Positions 1 through 9,120 are shown, counted from the first letter of the stretch. The stretch: 64,000 bases of DNA from Georgenia_B sunbinii (GCF_036421855.1 NZ_JAZGOK010000001.1); one strand, 5' to 3'. A program made the numbers and translations. The notes: a model not told the origin generated them from the letters alone.

Positions 1-239
1 GGCGTCGCGGCCTCGCGCAGAGCCTGATGACCACCGTCGAGGAGGAGCTGCGCGACCGGCTCCATGCCCCGGCGGTGAGCCTAGGGACCGCCGAGCACCA
101 CCCGTGGCTGACCGAGATGTACACCCGGCTCGGGTACCGGCCCGCCGGCACCACCGACCTCGGGCGCGGCCACACCACCCTCTATCTGACCAAGCAGCTC
201 GCCCCCGCGGCGATCGACAGCACCACCGACACCCCATGA
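1..239 (+). CDS. GNAT family N-acetyltransferase, C-terminal part (5' truncated)
   Basis: The gene begins before the window; the reading frame is open from base 3. The visible residues RRGLAQSLM fit motif A of the GNAT fold (R/Q-x-x-G-x-G/A, acetyl-CoA pyrophosphate binding), and the later YTRLGYRPAGTT stretch fits motif B, which is usual near the end of such enzymes. The stop codon TGA (237-239) lies 8 nt before the start of the binding-protein gene, so it is probably the first visible member of the uptake operon. The acyl acceptor cannot be told from this fragment. Confidence 0.75.
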   Translation, partial: RRGLAQSLMTTVEEELRDRLHAPAVSLGTAEHHPWLTEMYTRLGYRPAGTTDLGRGHTTLYLTKQLAPAAIDSTTDTP

Positions 240-247
240 GGTATGCC

Positions 248-1072
248 ATGAAGAAGAAGACCACCGCCATCATCGCGGCCGCGACCGTCTCGCTGACGCT
301 CGTCGCCTGCGGCTCCGGCGACGACGCGCCCGACGACGCCGCCAACGGTGACGACGCCCGCGTCCTGCGGGTCGGCTCCACCGGCCAGAGCTACCCCAAC
401 AGCTACCAGGAGGACGGCGAGCTCATCGGCTTCGACGTCGAGGTCATCGAGACCGCGGCCGCCAACCTCGGCTGGACCGTCGAGTGGACCAACACCGACT
501 TCGCCGGCCTCATGGGCCAGCTCGAGGCCGACCGGCTGGACACCGTGGCCAACGCCGTGGCGATGACCGCCGAGCGCTCCGAGGTCTACGACTTCAGCGA
601 GCCGTACGCGTACTACGGCGCGCAGATCGTCACCAACGAGGCCAACACGGACATCAACGATCTCGAGGACCTCACCGGCACCACGGTCGCCGGGGTGCTG
701 GGCTCGAACAACACCGCCCACCTCGAGGCGTGGGCAGAGCGCACCGGCGCCGACATCGAGGTGCGCACCTACGAGACGCGCGACGGCGCCATGCAGGACA
801 TCGTCAACAACCGGGTCGAGGGGTACATCAACTCCCGGCCGATCCTGCTGGCAGAGGTCGAGCGCTCGGGAGCGCCGTTCAAGATGGTCGGCGAGCCGAT
901 CGCCTGGGAGGGCGTCGGCTTCCCGTTCGCCAAGACCGACGAGGGTGCCGAGCTGCTCGCCACCATCAACGAGCAGGTCACCGCGATGCGCGAGGACGGC
1001 ACGCTCGCCGAGCTGTCGACGAAGTACTTCGGTGAGGACATCACCACCGAGCCCGCCGAGTTCGACAACTAG
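248..1072 (+). CDS. Amino-acid-type ABC transporter substrate-binding lipoprotein
   Basis: 274 aa. A Lys-rich start, a hydrophobic stretch and the lipobox LVAC (around residues 18-22) mark an exported lipoprotein. The rest is a SBP_bac_3 domain (family 3, polar amino acids): an early GFDVEVIE motif, then DFAGLMGQL, DTVANAVAMTAERSEVYDFSEPY, and a hinge-return segment. The ATG at 248 is chosen because GAGG lies 6 nt upstream; an in-frame ATG at 236 overlaps the previous stop but has no such site. It delivers ligand to the permease and ATPase encoded next. Family 3 ligands are amino acids, opines or similar; the actual ligand is unknown. Confidence 0.92.
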   Translation: MKKKTTAIIAAATVSLTLVACGSGDDAPDDAANGDDARVLRVGSTGQSYPNSYQEDGELIGFDVEVIETAAANLGWTVEWTNTDFAGLMGQLEADRLDTVANAVAMTAERSEVYDFSEPYAYYGAQIVTNEANTDINDLEDLTGTTVAGVLGSNNTAHLEAWAERTGADIEVRTYETRDGAMQDIVNNRVEGYINSRPILLAEVERSGAPFKMVGEPIAWEGVGFPFAKTDEGAELLATINEQVTAMREDGTLAELSTKYFGEDITTEPAEFDN

Positions 1073-1135
1073 CCGACGTGCGCGGCGCCCCCGGCGGGTG
1101 CCGCGCACCGTCCCGGCGGCGTTAGGAGCTGCACG

Positions 1136-1807
1136 ATGGACATCAGCCTGACCTACATGCTGGAGGTGGCGCCGCAGGTCCTCAAGTACCTGCCGGTCAC
1201 GCTGATCCTCGCGGTGGTCTCCATGGCTTTCGCGCTCGTCCTCGGACTCGTGCTGGCGCTCTTCCGGTTCGCCAAGGTGCCGGTGCTCAACCAGCTGGCG
1301 GCCGCCTACATCTCGCTGTTCCGCGGCATCCCCACCCTCGTGCAGCTGTTCATCATCTACTACGGGCTGCCGCAGGTGTTCCCGGTGATGTCCACGATGG
1401 ACGCGATGACCGCGGCGATCATCGGCTTCAGCCTCAAGCAGGCCTCCTACCTGGCGGAGATCTTCCGCGCCGCCCTCACCTCGGTGGACCGCGGCCAGTA
1501 CGAGGCCGGCCTCGCGGTGGGCATGACCAAGGCGCAGATCTACCGCCGCTTCGTGCTGCCGCAGGCGGCCCACAACGCGGTGCCGGCGACCGGGAACATC
1601 TTCATCTCGCTGATCAAGGAGACCTCGCTGGCCTTCACGCTCGGGCTGACCGAGATGTTCGCCGAGGCCAAGATCGTCGCCTCCGCCTCGTTCCGGTTCT
1701 TCGAGACCTACCTCGTCGTCGGTCTGATCTACTGGGGCCTGGTCGTTGTCTACTCCTGGCTGCAGCAGCGCCTCGAAGTCGTCCTCGACCGTCCCTACAA
1801 GAGGTGA
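1136..1807 (+). CDS. Amino-acid-type ABC transporter permease
   Basis: 223 aa integral membrane protein of the HisM/GlnP family with about five hydrophobic segments. The family signature is visible as YISLFRGIPTLVQLF near residues 58-72, and the cytoplasmic EAA loop reads EAGLAVGMTKAQIYRRFVLPQA (near residues 123-144), the contact site for the ATPase. TAGGAG lies 7 nt before the ATG. Its stop overlaps the GTG start of the ATPase gene (GTGA), so the two are translationally coupled. Only one permease gene is present, so the channel is expected to be a homodimer. Confidence 0.92.
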   Translation: MDISLTYMLEVAPQVLKYLPVTLILAVVSMAFALVLGLVLALFRFAKVPVLNQLAAAYISLFRGIPTLVQLFIIYYGLPQVFPVMSTMDAMTAAIIGFSLKQASYLAEIFRAALTSVDRGQYEAGLAVGMTKAQIYRRFVLPQAAHNAVPATGNIFISLIKETSLAFTLGLTEMFAEAKIVASASFRFFETYLVVGLIYWGLVVVYSWLQQRLEVVLDRPYKR

Positions 1808-2625
1808 GCACCATGATCGACGTCAAGGGACTGCGCAAGTCCTTCGGGACCAACCTCGTGCTCGACGGGGTCGACCTCCAGGTGGCCGAGGGCGAGGTGG
1901 TCGCGGTCATCGGCCCCTCCGGGTCGGGCAAGTCGACCCTGCTGCGCTGCCTCAACCTCCTCGAGTCCCCGGACGCCGGCACCGTGACGATCAACGACGT
2001 CACGATCACCGCGCCGCGGTGGACCGGCAAGCAGGCCTACGCGCTTCGCCAGCAGACCGCGATGGTCTTCCAGAACTACAACCTGTTCCGCAACAAGACC
2101 GCGCTGCGCAACGTCACTGAGCCGCTCGTCGTCGGCAAGGGGATGACGAAGTCGGAGGCGGACGAGGTCGGCCGGCGGCTGCTGACGCGGGTCGGGCTGA
2201 GCGAGGAGACCATCCAGCAGTTCCCGGTGACGCTGTCCGGCGGCCAGCAGCAGCGCACCGCGATCGCCCGGGCGCTGGCGGTGCGCCCCAAGGCGATCCT
2301 GCTCGACGAGCCGACGTCGGCGCTGGACCCCGAGCTGGTCAACGAGGTGCTCGCCGTCATCCGCGGCCTCACCGAGGAGCAGATGACGATGGTCATCGTC
2401 ACCCACGAGATGTCCTTCGCCGCGGAGGTCGCCGACCGGGTGGTGTTCATGGACGGCGGCGTGGTCGTGGAGACCGGCACGCCGGCGCAGATCCTCGCCA
2501 ACCCGCAGCACGCCCGTACCAAGCGCTTCCTGCGGGACATCGGCACCACCTCCGCCCACCCGCACCACGAGGATCCGCCCGAGGACGACCCTGGGAGCCG
2601 GAGCCTTGAGATCCCCCTCGGCTGA
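1804..2625 (+). CDS. Amino-acid-type ABC transporter ATP-binding protein
   Basis: 273 aa GlnQ/HisP-type ATPase. Walker A GPSGSGKST lies near residues 38-46, the Q-loop in MVFQNYNLF, the signature LSGGQQQR near 143-150, Walker B plus catalytic Glu in LLDEP, and the switch His in VTHEM. The GTG at 1804 overlaps the permease stop; an ATG at 1813 is the alternative start. The last 30 residues after the usual family end are acidic and His/Pro-rich and may be only a tail. The end overlaps the next gene by 20 nt. Confidence 0.93.
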   Translation: MSTMIDVKGLRKSFGTNLVLDGVDLQVAEGEVVAVIGPSGSGKSTLLRCLNLLESPDAGTVTINDVTITAPRWTGKQAYALRQQTAMVFQNYNLFRNKTALRNVTEPLVVGKGMTKSEADEVGRRLLTRVGLSEETIQQFPVTLSGGQQQRTAIARALAVRPKAILLDEPTSALDPELVNEVLAVIRGLTEEQMTMVIVTHEMSFAAEVADRVVFMDGGVVVETGTPAQILANPQHARTKRFLRDIGTTSAHPHHEDPPEDDPGSRSLEIPLG

Positions 2626-3994
2626 CTGGCGCGAGGTCACCGGCCGGCTGCTCGCCGCGCGTCCTTCCGGGGACGCCGTCGACGCCGCCGGCGCCGCGCT
2701 GCAGGACCACGTCGCCTCCTCGCTGCTGGCCCGCGACGAGCCGCCGGTCGCCCGGCTGCTCGACCACGCCGTCGCCCAGGGGGTGCCGGCGTCCCCGGCC
2801 GCCGTCCTCGGGCACGCGGCCGGCCTCTCGGCGGGGCAGGCCGCACTCGTCGGCGGGTTCCAGGCCCACCTCCTCGACGTCGACGACACCCATGAGGACG
2901 TGCGGGGCCACCCGAGCGCAGTGCTCTTCCCCGCGCTGCTCGCGCTGGCCCCGGCCGGCACCTCGGTGACCCGGCTGCTCGAGGCCTACGTCGTCGGCGT
3001 CGAGGTGATGGCTCGTCTCGGGCGGGCCCTGGGACCCTCGCACTACGAGGCCGGCTGGCACCCGACCGGCACCGCCGGGACGCTCGCCGCAGCCGCCGCC
3101 GGGGCGTACCTGCTCGCGCTCCCCACCGAGGAGGCGGCCCGGGCGGTGAGCCTGGCCGCGTCCCAGGCCGGCGGGCTGCGGTTCCAGTTCGGTACCGAGG
3201 CCAAGCCGCTGCACGCCGGCCTCGCCGCGCAGTCGGCGGTGCAGGCGGTGCAGCTCGCCGTCGCCGGTGTGACGGCGAACCCTGACTTCCTCGATCCCCG
3301 TGCGGGGTTCCTCGCCGTCCACGGCGCCGTCCGTGGTCTCGACGAGCTCACCGCGCCCTGCGGGCCGCGCTGGCGGCTGCTGGACCCGGGCCTGTGGTTC
3401 AAGCAGTTCCCGTACTGCTCGGCCGCGATGTCAGCCGGTGACGCCGCCGCTGAGCTCGCCGGGTGGGCCGCCGGCGCCGACGTCGACCACGTCGCCGTCC
3501 GGGTGCCACCGGGCGCCGACACCGCGCTGCGTCACACCCGTCCCGCCACCGGGGAGGAGGGCCGTTTCAGCCTCGAGTACGTCGTCGCGCTCCGCCTCAC
3601 CGGCACCCCGCCGGACCACGTCTCCCTCGGCCCACGGCCCGTCTCCCCGGTGCTGGACGCGCTCGTCACCCGCACCTCGCGCGAGCACGTCACGCCACCT
3701 CCGAGCCCCGGCCGCAGCTTCTGGGCGGAGGTCGAGGTGACGCTCGGGGACGGGCGCCGCCGCGCCGCCGCCGTCGAGCACCCGACCGGCAGCCCGCGCG
3801 CCCCGCTCACTGCCGAGCAGCACCGGGCCAAGCTGGTGCTCGCCACCGGCAGCCCGCGCGCGGCTGAGGCCGTGGGCGCCGCACTGACGGACACCGCCAC
3901 CGTGGGTAGCCTCATGACAGCGGTCGCGACCGCCGTCGGTGCCACCGACCCGCGACAAGCCCCACACTCCCCGAACCAGGAAGGCCCCCGATGA
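2606..3994 (+). CDS. MmgE/PrpD family protein
   Basis: 462 aa, full length for the family that contains 2-methylcitrate dehydratase, cis-aconitate decarboxylase and iminodisuccinate epimerase. Family motifs are visible: an H-x-x-D-V-D-D-T-H core with HPSAVLFPALLAL, then GWHPTGTAGTL (near residues 151-161) and FGTEAKPLHAGLAAQ (near 194-208). The start is a TTG at 2606 with GGGAG 8 nt upstream, inside the end of the ATPase gene; the 3' end shares ATGA with the peptidase gene. No methylcitrate genes (prpB, prpC) are nearby, so a propionate role is unlikely. It probably acts on the imported compound or a product of the M20 enzyme. The reaction is unknown. Confidence 0.85.
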   Translation: MRSPSADWREVTGRLLAARPSGDAVDAAGAALQDHVASSLLARDEPPVARLLDHAVAQGVPASPAAVLGHAAGLSAGQAALVGGFQAHLLDVDDTHEDVRGHPSAVLFPALLALAPAGTSVTRLLEAYVVGVEVMARLGRALGPSHYEAGWHPTGTAGTLAAAAAGAYLLALPTEEAARAVSLAASQAGGLRFQFGTEAKPLHAGLAAQSAVQAVQLAVAGVTANPDFLDPRAGFLAVHGAVRGLDELTAPCGPRWRLLDPGLWFKQFPYCSAAMSAGDAAAELAGWAAGADVDHVAVRVPPGADTALRHTRPATGEEGRFSLEYVVALRLTGTPPDHVSLGPRPVSPVLDALVTRTSREHVTPPPSPGRSFWAEVEVTLGDGRRRAAAVEHPTGSPRAPLTAEQHRAKLVLATGSPRAAEAVGAALTDTATVGSLMTAVATAVGATDPRQAPHSPNQEGPR

Positions 3995-5331
3995 CACCCG
4001 TGAGCCCGGACGACACCACACTGATCGAGGACGAGGCGGTGCAGATCACCCAGGACCTCATCCGGATCGACTCGACCAACTACGGCGACGGCACCGGCCC
4101 CGGCGAGCGAGCGGCCGCCGACCACGTCGTCGAGCTGTTGCGCGACGTGGGGCTGGACCCGGTGCTCATCGAGAGCGAGCCCGGCCGGGCCAACGTCATC
4201 GTGCGGCTCGAGGGGGCCGACCGCTCCCGCCCCGGCCTCGTGCTGCACGGGCACCTCGACGTCGTGCCCGCCAACGCCGACGACTGGACGGTCGACCCGT
4301 TCTCCGGGGAGATCCGCGACGGCATGATCTGGGGCCGTGGCGCGGTCGACATGAAGAACATGGACGCGATGATCCTCGCCAACGTCCGCCACCTCGCCCG
4401 GACCGGCACCAAGCCGCCCCGCGACATCGTCGTCGCGTTCTTCGCCGACGAGGAGGCCGGTGGGACCTACGGCGCCCAGTGGCTGGTCACCCACCACCCC
4501 GAGCTGTTCGAGGGCTGCAGCCAGTCGATCAGCGAGGTCGGCGGCTACTCGATCACCGTGCCGGACAAGGACACCGGCGAGCCGGTACGCGCCTACCTGC
4601 TGCAGACCGCCGAGAAGGGCTTCGCCTGGATCCGGCTGCGAGCGACCGGCCGCGCCGGCCACGGCTCGGTGCCCAACGACGAGAACGCCATCGTCCGCCT
4701 CGCCCGCGCCATCGACCGCATCGACGCCCACCCGTGGCCCCAGGAGCTCGTCTCCTCGGTCACCACGCTCTTCGACTCGATCACCGCGATCACCGGGATC
4801 GAGCGCGACGAGGAGAACATCGAGGAGTTCCTGCCCCTGCTGGGCGGGGCGCGGCAGTTCGTCGCCGGCACGCTGCGCGACAGCGCGAACCTCACCATGC
4901 TGACCGCCGGCTACAAGAACAACGTCATTCCCGGCTCCGCGGAGGCGGCGATCGACTGCCGCTTCCTGCCCGGTCACCAGGACCTGCTGCTCGACACCAT
5001 CCGTGAGCTCGCCGGCGAGCACGTCGAGGTCATCATCGACAAGCTGGGGATCTCGCTGGACGCGCCGACGTCGTCCGAGCTCATCGACGCGATGCGCGAG
5101 TCGATCCTCGCCGAGGACCCCGGCGCCCACCTCGTGCCGTACTGCCTGTCCGCCGGCACCGACAACAAGGCGCTCAAGCGCCTCGACATCGACGGTTACG
5201 GCTTCGCGCCGCTCCAGCTGCCCGCCGACCTCGACTTCGCGCCGCTGTTCCACGGCGTGGACGAGCGGGTGCCGGTGGATGCGGTGCGGTTCGGCGCGCG
5301 GGTGCTGCGCCGCCTGCTCGCGACCTGCTGA
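3991..5331 (+). CDS. M20 family metallopeptidase / deacylase
   Basis: 446 aa. Metal ligands of the M20 (ArgE/DapE/CPG2) family are present: HGHLDVVP (H88, D90), GAVDMKN (bridging D120) and ADEEAGG (general base and ligand Glu, near 152-156); a dimerisation insert follows, and a late HGVDERVP supplies the last His. No signal peptide is seen, so it should act in the cytosol. It is the last gene of the operon and is coupled to the MmgE/PrpD gene by an ATGA overlap. M20 enzymes cleave amide bonds of N-acyl amino acids, dipeptides or carbamoyl groups; here the substrate is probably what the ABC transporter brings in. Confidence 0.9.
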   Translation: MTPVSPDDTTLIEDEAVQITQDLIRIDSTNYGDGTGPGERAAADHVVELLRDVGLDPVLIESEPGRANVIVRLEGADRSRPGLVLHGHLDVVPANADDWTVDPFSGEIRDGMIWGRGAVDMKNMDAMILANVRHLARTGTKPPRDIVVAFFADEEAGGTYGAQWLVTHHPELFEGCSQSISEVGGYSITVPDKDTGEPVRAYLLQTAEKGFAWIRLRATGRAGHGSVPNDENAIVRLARAIDRIDAHPWPQELVSSVTTLFDSITAITGIERDEENIEEFLPLLGGARQFVAGTLRDSANLTMLTAGYKNNVIPGSAEAAIDCRFLPGHQDLLLDTIRELAGEHVEVIIDKLGISLDAPTSSELIDAMRESILAEDPGAHLVPYCLSAGTDNKALKRLDIDGYGFAPLQLPADLDFAPLFHGVDERVPVDAVRFGARVLRRLLATC

Positions 5332-5354
5332 GCCCGGCGGCCCCCGCGGGGCTC
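5330..5354. terminator. Bidirectional stem-loop between convergent genes
   Basis: GAGCCC (5330-5335) pairs with GGGCTC (5349-5354), with a GC-rich loop of 13 nt that can pair further. It spans the stops of the M20 gene (+) and the CnoX-like gene (-). No T-run is present. Confidence 0.5.
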
Positions 5355-6285
5355 AGTACAGCGCGCTGGCGAGCGCGCGGCGTGCTGCCGCCACCGCGGG
5401 GTCGCCGTGCCCGAGGAGCTCGAAGTAGGCGATGAGCCGCTGACGGACGGCCTCGCGCTCGTCACCGGCAGTGGCGCGGACGACGGCCAGCAGCCGGTCG
5501 AAGGCCGCCTGCTGCTGCCCCGCCGCGACCTCGACGTCGGCCGCCGCGAGGTGCGCCTCGACGTCGGTGGCGGCCGCCCCCTCGGCCTCGGCTACCGCCT
5601 GCGCGCCGGTGAGGCTGGTGCGCTGGATGAGCTCGACCTGGGCGAGCGCGGCGCGGGCCTCGGCGTCGGCCGGGTTCGCGGCCAGCGCGCGCCGGTAGGC
5701 GTCGGCGGCGGCGTCGTAGTCCTCACGGTCGATGGCTGCGTGCGCCTCGGCGTGCAGCGGGGGCAGCGGTGGCTCCGCCGGTTCGGCGGGCTCGGCCGCC
5801 TCTCCCACGACGACCCCGGTGACGCCCTGCTGCGCCGCCATCCGCAGCACCTCGTCGAGCACCTGGCGCAGCTGCTCCTGGGGGTGGCTGCCCTGGTAGA
5901 GCGGGACCGGCTGGCCGCCGACGACGGCGACGACGCTCGGCACGGTCTGCACCTGGAACGCCGCCGCGATCTGCGGCTGCGCCTGGGCATCGACCCGTGC
6001 GAGGTGGAACCGCCCGCCGTACTGGGTGGCGAGGGCGGCCAGCTCGGGGGCCGGGCCACTCTGCTGGGCCCACAGCTCAACGACGACCGGGACCTGCGTG
6101 GACAGCTCGACGGTCTGACCGAAGGTCTCCTCGGTGACGTCGGCGATCACCGGCGCAGCGATCTGCGCCGCGGGCTCGCCGGTGGCGCTGGCGGGGCCGG
6201 GTGCGCCTGGCGCGGGCGGCGTGCTGGGCCGCGCCAGGCCGGAGAGGTCCACGGCGCCGTGCAGATTGAGAGAGGGCTGGCTCAT
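5353..6285 (-). CDS. CnoX/YbbN-like thioredoxin-fold protein with TPR tail, lacking CxxC
   Basis: 310 aa. After a Pro/Ala-rich lead of about 45 residues comes a thioredoxin fold (about 45-150: VVVELWAQQSGPAPEL, LARVDAQAQPQIAAAFQVQTVPSVVAV) and then helical TPR-like repeats (about 175-310), the architecture of the chaperedoxin CnoX (YbbN). The redox CxxC is replaced by QQSG, so no disulfide chemistry is expected; a holdase or scaffold role is more likely. AAGGA lies 5 nt before the ATG. The cis-Pro of the fold (TVPS) is kept. Confidence 0.85.
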   Translation of the reverse strand: MSQPSLNLHGAVDLSGLARPSTPPAPGAPGPASATGEPAAQIAAPVIADVTEETFGQTVELSTQVPVVVELWAQQSGPAPELAALATQYGGRFHLARVDAQAQPQIAAAFQVQTVPSVVAVVGGQPVPLYQGSHPQEQLRQVLDEVLRMAAQQGVTGVVVGEAAEPAEPAEPPLPPLHAEAHAAIDREDYDAAADAYRRALAANPADAEARAALAQVELIQRTSLTGAQAVAEAEGAAATDVEAHLAAADVEVAAGQQQAAFDRLLAVVRATAGDEREAVRQRLIAYFELLGHGDPAVAAARRALASALY

Positions 6286-6331
6286 CGGTGTCCTTGCGTG
6301 TCGTCGGTACTCAGTCTCGCTACCCCAGACG

Positions 6332-7381
6332 TTACCCGTCCTCGCTCTCGTCGTCGGCCTCCGGCTCGGGCTCCTCGACGCTCACCTGGGAGATCACGTG
6401 CCCGGCACCGAGCACGGTGATCGGGTCGGGCGAGCCCGCGGGCGGCACGACGAGCGCCACCGGCACGAGGTAGTCGGCCGTTGCCGAACCAGCGATCCGG
6501 GCACCGTCCCCCATGAGGAGTGCGATGTCGCCACCGGCCTCCAGCGTCGAGCCGTCGACGGTCCTGCTGATGGTCAGCCCGGCGTCGATGACGCCGACGA
6601 CGAGCGCTCCGCCGTCGTCGGTGGTCATCGCCGCGACCGAGCCGTCCCTCACGGCGTAACGCTCGGTGACCTCACCGGCCACCTCGACGGTGGCGCTGAG
6701 CGCGTCGATCATCTCGCGGTAGCCGGCGCGGAACGGGTCGTCGGCGAAGTCCGAGCTCGTCCCGGGGTCGCCGAGGAGGTCCGCGTACGCCGATACTGCC
6801 TCCGCAGGGGTGCGACGGAGTCCCTCGGCATCCGGGGCCAGCGGCGGGCTGCCCGCCTCCGGGCGAGCGGTGGTCGGGGTCTGCGCGCCCGGCAGCAGCG
6901 GGCTCCAGAACCACAGCTTGTACTGGTCACGCGGGGACTGCTGGGTGAGCACGAGCAGCAGCGGCAGGTTCGCGTCCTGCGGGATGTGGGAGACGACGAA
7001 CAACGACCGCGGCCACTCGTCGGTGGCCGCGACCACCTCGACCTGGCTGTCAGTGGTCAGCGGGGTCGGGGCGCGCTCACCGTCGGAGGCTGCAGCGAGC
7101 TGATACTCGGCCCGTCGCATGTCCAGCGCGGGCCCGCTGACCCGGCTCTCGAGCAGCTCGGCGTCGAGCGCCTCATCGCCTTCCGCCACGACGGTCTGGA
7201 CGTCGTCGAGGATGCGTTCGATGCGGTCGTCGTCGAGGACGGGCACCGGTGCGGTCGCGGCCGGCTCCGGCTCGGGCTGCGGCACGTCGCTGCCACAGCC
7301 GGCGAGCATCACCGCGGCGGTAGCCGCGGTGGCGACCATACGGACGGCTCGGCGCCGCGTGGTGTCGTGGTGGCGGCTCAT
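6332..7381 (-). CDS. Uncharacterised lipoprotein
   Basis: 349 aa. A twin-Arg-containing lead (TTRRRAVRM), a hydrophobic segment and the lipobox MLAGC (near residues 25-29) point to a lipoprotein. The mature part has an acidic, Pro-rich linker, a long soluble region and an acidic C-terminal tail. I recognise no catalytic motif. Its start shares ATGA with the end of the upstream membrane-protein gene, so the two are translated together and probably work together at the cell surface. Function unknown. Confidence 0.8.
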   Translation of the reverse strand: MSRHHDTTRRRAVRMVATAATAAVMLAGCGSDVPQPEPEPAATAPVPVLDDDRIERILDDVQTVVAEGDEALDAELLESRVSGPALDMRRAEYQLAAASDGERAPTPLTTDSQVEVVAATDEWPRSLFVVSHIPQDANLPLLLVLTQQSPRDQYKLWFWSPLLPGAQTPTTARPEAGSPPLAPDAEGLRRTPAEAVSAYADLLGDPGTSSDFADDPFRAGYREMIDALSATVEVAGEVTERYAVRDGSVAAMTTDDGGALVVGVIDAGLTISRTVDGSTLEAGGDIALLMGDGARIAGSATADYLVPVALVVPPAGSPDPITVLGAGHVISQVSVEEPEPEADDESEDG

Positions 7382-9120
7382 CGTGCCTCCTCCCCCTGGT
7401 CGTCATGTCGGTCGATCGGTCGGTCCTCGCGCGGTGCCGGTGCGCCGCCGAAGCCCCACACCGAGCGCCAGCTCGGCAGCTCGGTCCCGCTGTCGGTCTC
7501 ATCGGTCTCGACGGTCTCGTCGGTCTCGTCGGTCTCATCGGACTCGTCCGGCTGGTCGGCAGCCTCGTGGGGCTGCGCGGGTGCGCGCTCGGCGGGCGGG
7601 ACGGTCGGCTCGGGGTCGCGCGCGGGCTCATCCTCGGTGGTGGCGCTGGGCTCCGGCGCCGGAGGTACGAGCGGCGCCGGCTCAGGCGCCGGCTGTGCGA
7701 GCGGCGCGGGCGTCGGCTCAGCGGGCGCGCTGGCCCCCACCCCGGCGGCGGGCGCATCGTCCCGGCGGGCAGCTGCCGCTCGACGGCGCGCCCACCAACC
7801 ACGCTTGTCGCGCGCCGGCACCGCGGCTGCGGCCGGGCGCGGCGTCGAGCCATCGGCAGGGATCTCGGGCTCGTCCGGCGGGTCCTGGTCCGCAGTGCCG
7901 TCGTCGCGGCTTGCCGAGGGCAGCGGCTGGACGGCCACCGGCTCAGCTGCCACGCCATCACCGTCAGCGGCGTCGCCGGGCACCGAGGGCTCAGTCAGCG
8001 GGTCGACCGCCGCCTCATCGGAGGCGTGCGTGTCCACCTGCTGCGCGACGACGTCGTCCTCGTCGGCGGCGACGTCGGCTACGTCCTCGTCGGAAAGCTG
8101 CGCCGGCACCGCCTCGTCGGAGGCATGGCCGGCTGCGTCGTCGTCGGAGAGCTCCGCAGGCACCGCCACGTCGGAGGCGTGGTCGGCTGCGTCGTCGTCG
8201 GAAGGCTGCGCCGGCACCGCCTCCTCGGAGGCATGGTCGGCTGCGTCGTCGTCGCCGGCCATCGGGATCGGCGGCGCGTCGTCGCCGCGTCGGCGCCGAC
8301 GCTCGGCCTGCGCCACGGAGCGTTCCATCTCACGGATCTGGCGGCGTGACAGCCGCTCCCCGGAGCCGGCCTCGGTCTCGGCCGAGCTCAACGGGATGGT
8401 GGCGATCGGGCCGGTCCCGGCCGGCGTCCACTCCAGATCCTGCCGTTCGCGAGCCTCGTCGCGGCGCCGCTGCTCGCGCCGGGCGAGCCCGTCGAGCACC
8501 AGCATGGTGCCACCGACCAGAAGCAGCAGGGCTCCGACGACGATGCCCGGCACCAGCCACGGCGTCCCCACCTCGCGGCCCCACTCGAGCTCGACCATCG
8601 GAGCCGGCCCGCTGCCGTCTCCGGCGGCGACGAGGCTCCACCGGCCGGGCCGGTCGGCCCAGCTGAGCTCGATCTCCCCGGTGCCGACCGCCTCGGCGAC
8701 CCACAGGTCCGAGCCCGCCGGGTTCGGCAGGCCGGCCGCCGTCGGCTCCTCGGTGGCGTCCTCGGCCCCGTCCTCGGGCTCAGCCGGCGCGGCGGTCGAG
8801 ACCTCGACGCTCAGCTCCTCCCACGAGGACAGCCCGACGACCCGCACATGCTCCGCACCGTCCAGCCACGCCTCGACCTCGGAGGTCCGGCCGACGGCGA
8901 GCGTGACAGGCTCATCGGTCTCACTGACGGCCCGGATGGTGACCGTCGGGTCGACCGCGCTGAGTACCCCGGGCTCGGTCACCACCACGGCCTCGTCGGG
9001 CCGTTCGGGCAGCGCGAGGGTCACGGTGTCGGTGGAACGGACCAGCGCAGCGGCGATCACTGACGCGATGATGACGACGGCACCGAGGATGGCGAGCACC
9101 ACTGGCAGTCTTCGGGTCAC
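7378..9120 (-). CDS. Uncharacterised two-helix membrane protein with repeat-rich cytoplasmic tail
   Basis: 580 aa. Hydrophobic segments at about 5-27 and 189-210 enclose an extracytoplasmic region of about 160 residues. A long tail follows, with basic clusters (RREQRRR, RRRRR) and then an 18-residue repeat around positions 289-343 (core DDDAADHAS..AVPA.. S, three clear copies and a decayed fourth). The rest is Ala/Pro/Glu-rich and probably disordered, with a late run of ETDETDET type. The start is a GTG with GGAGG 11 nt upstream. No family recognised; paired with the lipoprotein gene downstream and divergent from the DivIVA-like gene. Confidence 0.75.
   Translation of the reverse strand: MTRRLPVVLAILGAVVIIASVIAAALVRSTDTVTLALPERPDEAVVVTEPGVLSAVDPTVTIRAVSETDEPVTLAVGRTSEVEAWLDGAEHVRVVGLSSWEELSVEVSTAAPAEPEDGAEDATEEPTAAGLPNPAGSDLWVAEAVGTGEIELSWADRPGRWSLVAAGDGSGPAPMVELEWGREVGTPWLVPGIVVGALLLLVGGTMLVLDGLARREQRRRDEARERQDLEWTPAGTGPIATIPLSSAETEAGSGERLSRRQIREMERSVAQAERRRRRGDDAPPIPMAGDDDAADHASEEAVPAQPSDDDAADHASDVAVPAELSDDDAAGHASDEAVPAQLSDEDVADVAADEDDVVAQQVDTHASDEAAVDPLTEPSVPGDAADGDGVAAEPVAVQPLPSASRDDGTADQDPPDEPEIPADGSTPRPAAAAVPARDKRGWWARRRAAAARRDDAPAAGVGASAPAEPTPAPLAQPAPEPAPLVPPAPEPSATTEDEPARDPEPTVPPAERAPAQPHEAADQPDESDETDETDETVETDETDSGTELPSWRSVWGFGGAPAPREDRPIDRHDDQGEEAR

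Noticed and set aside
182..1573. Long minus-strand reading frame of 463 aa
   Set aside because: It mirrors the binding-protein and permease genes, is His/Arg/Gly-rich without a recognisable domain, and is a shadow frame. Many similar long frames across the window were dropped for the same reason.
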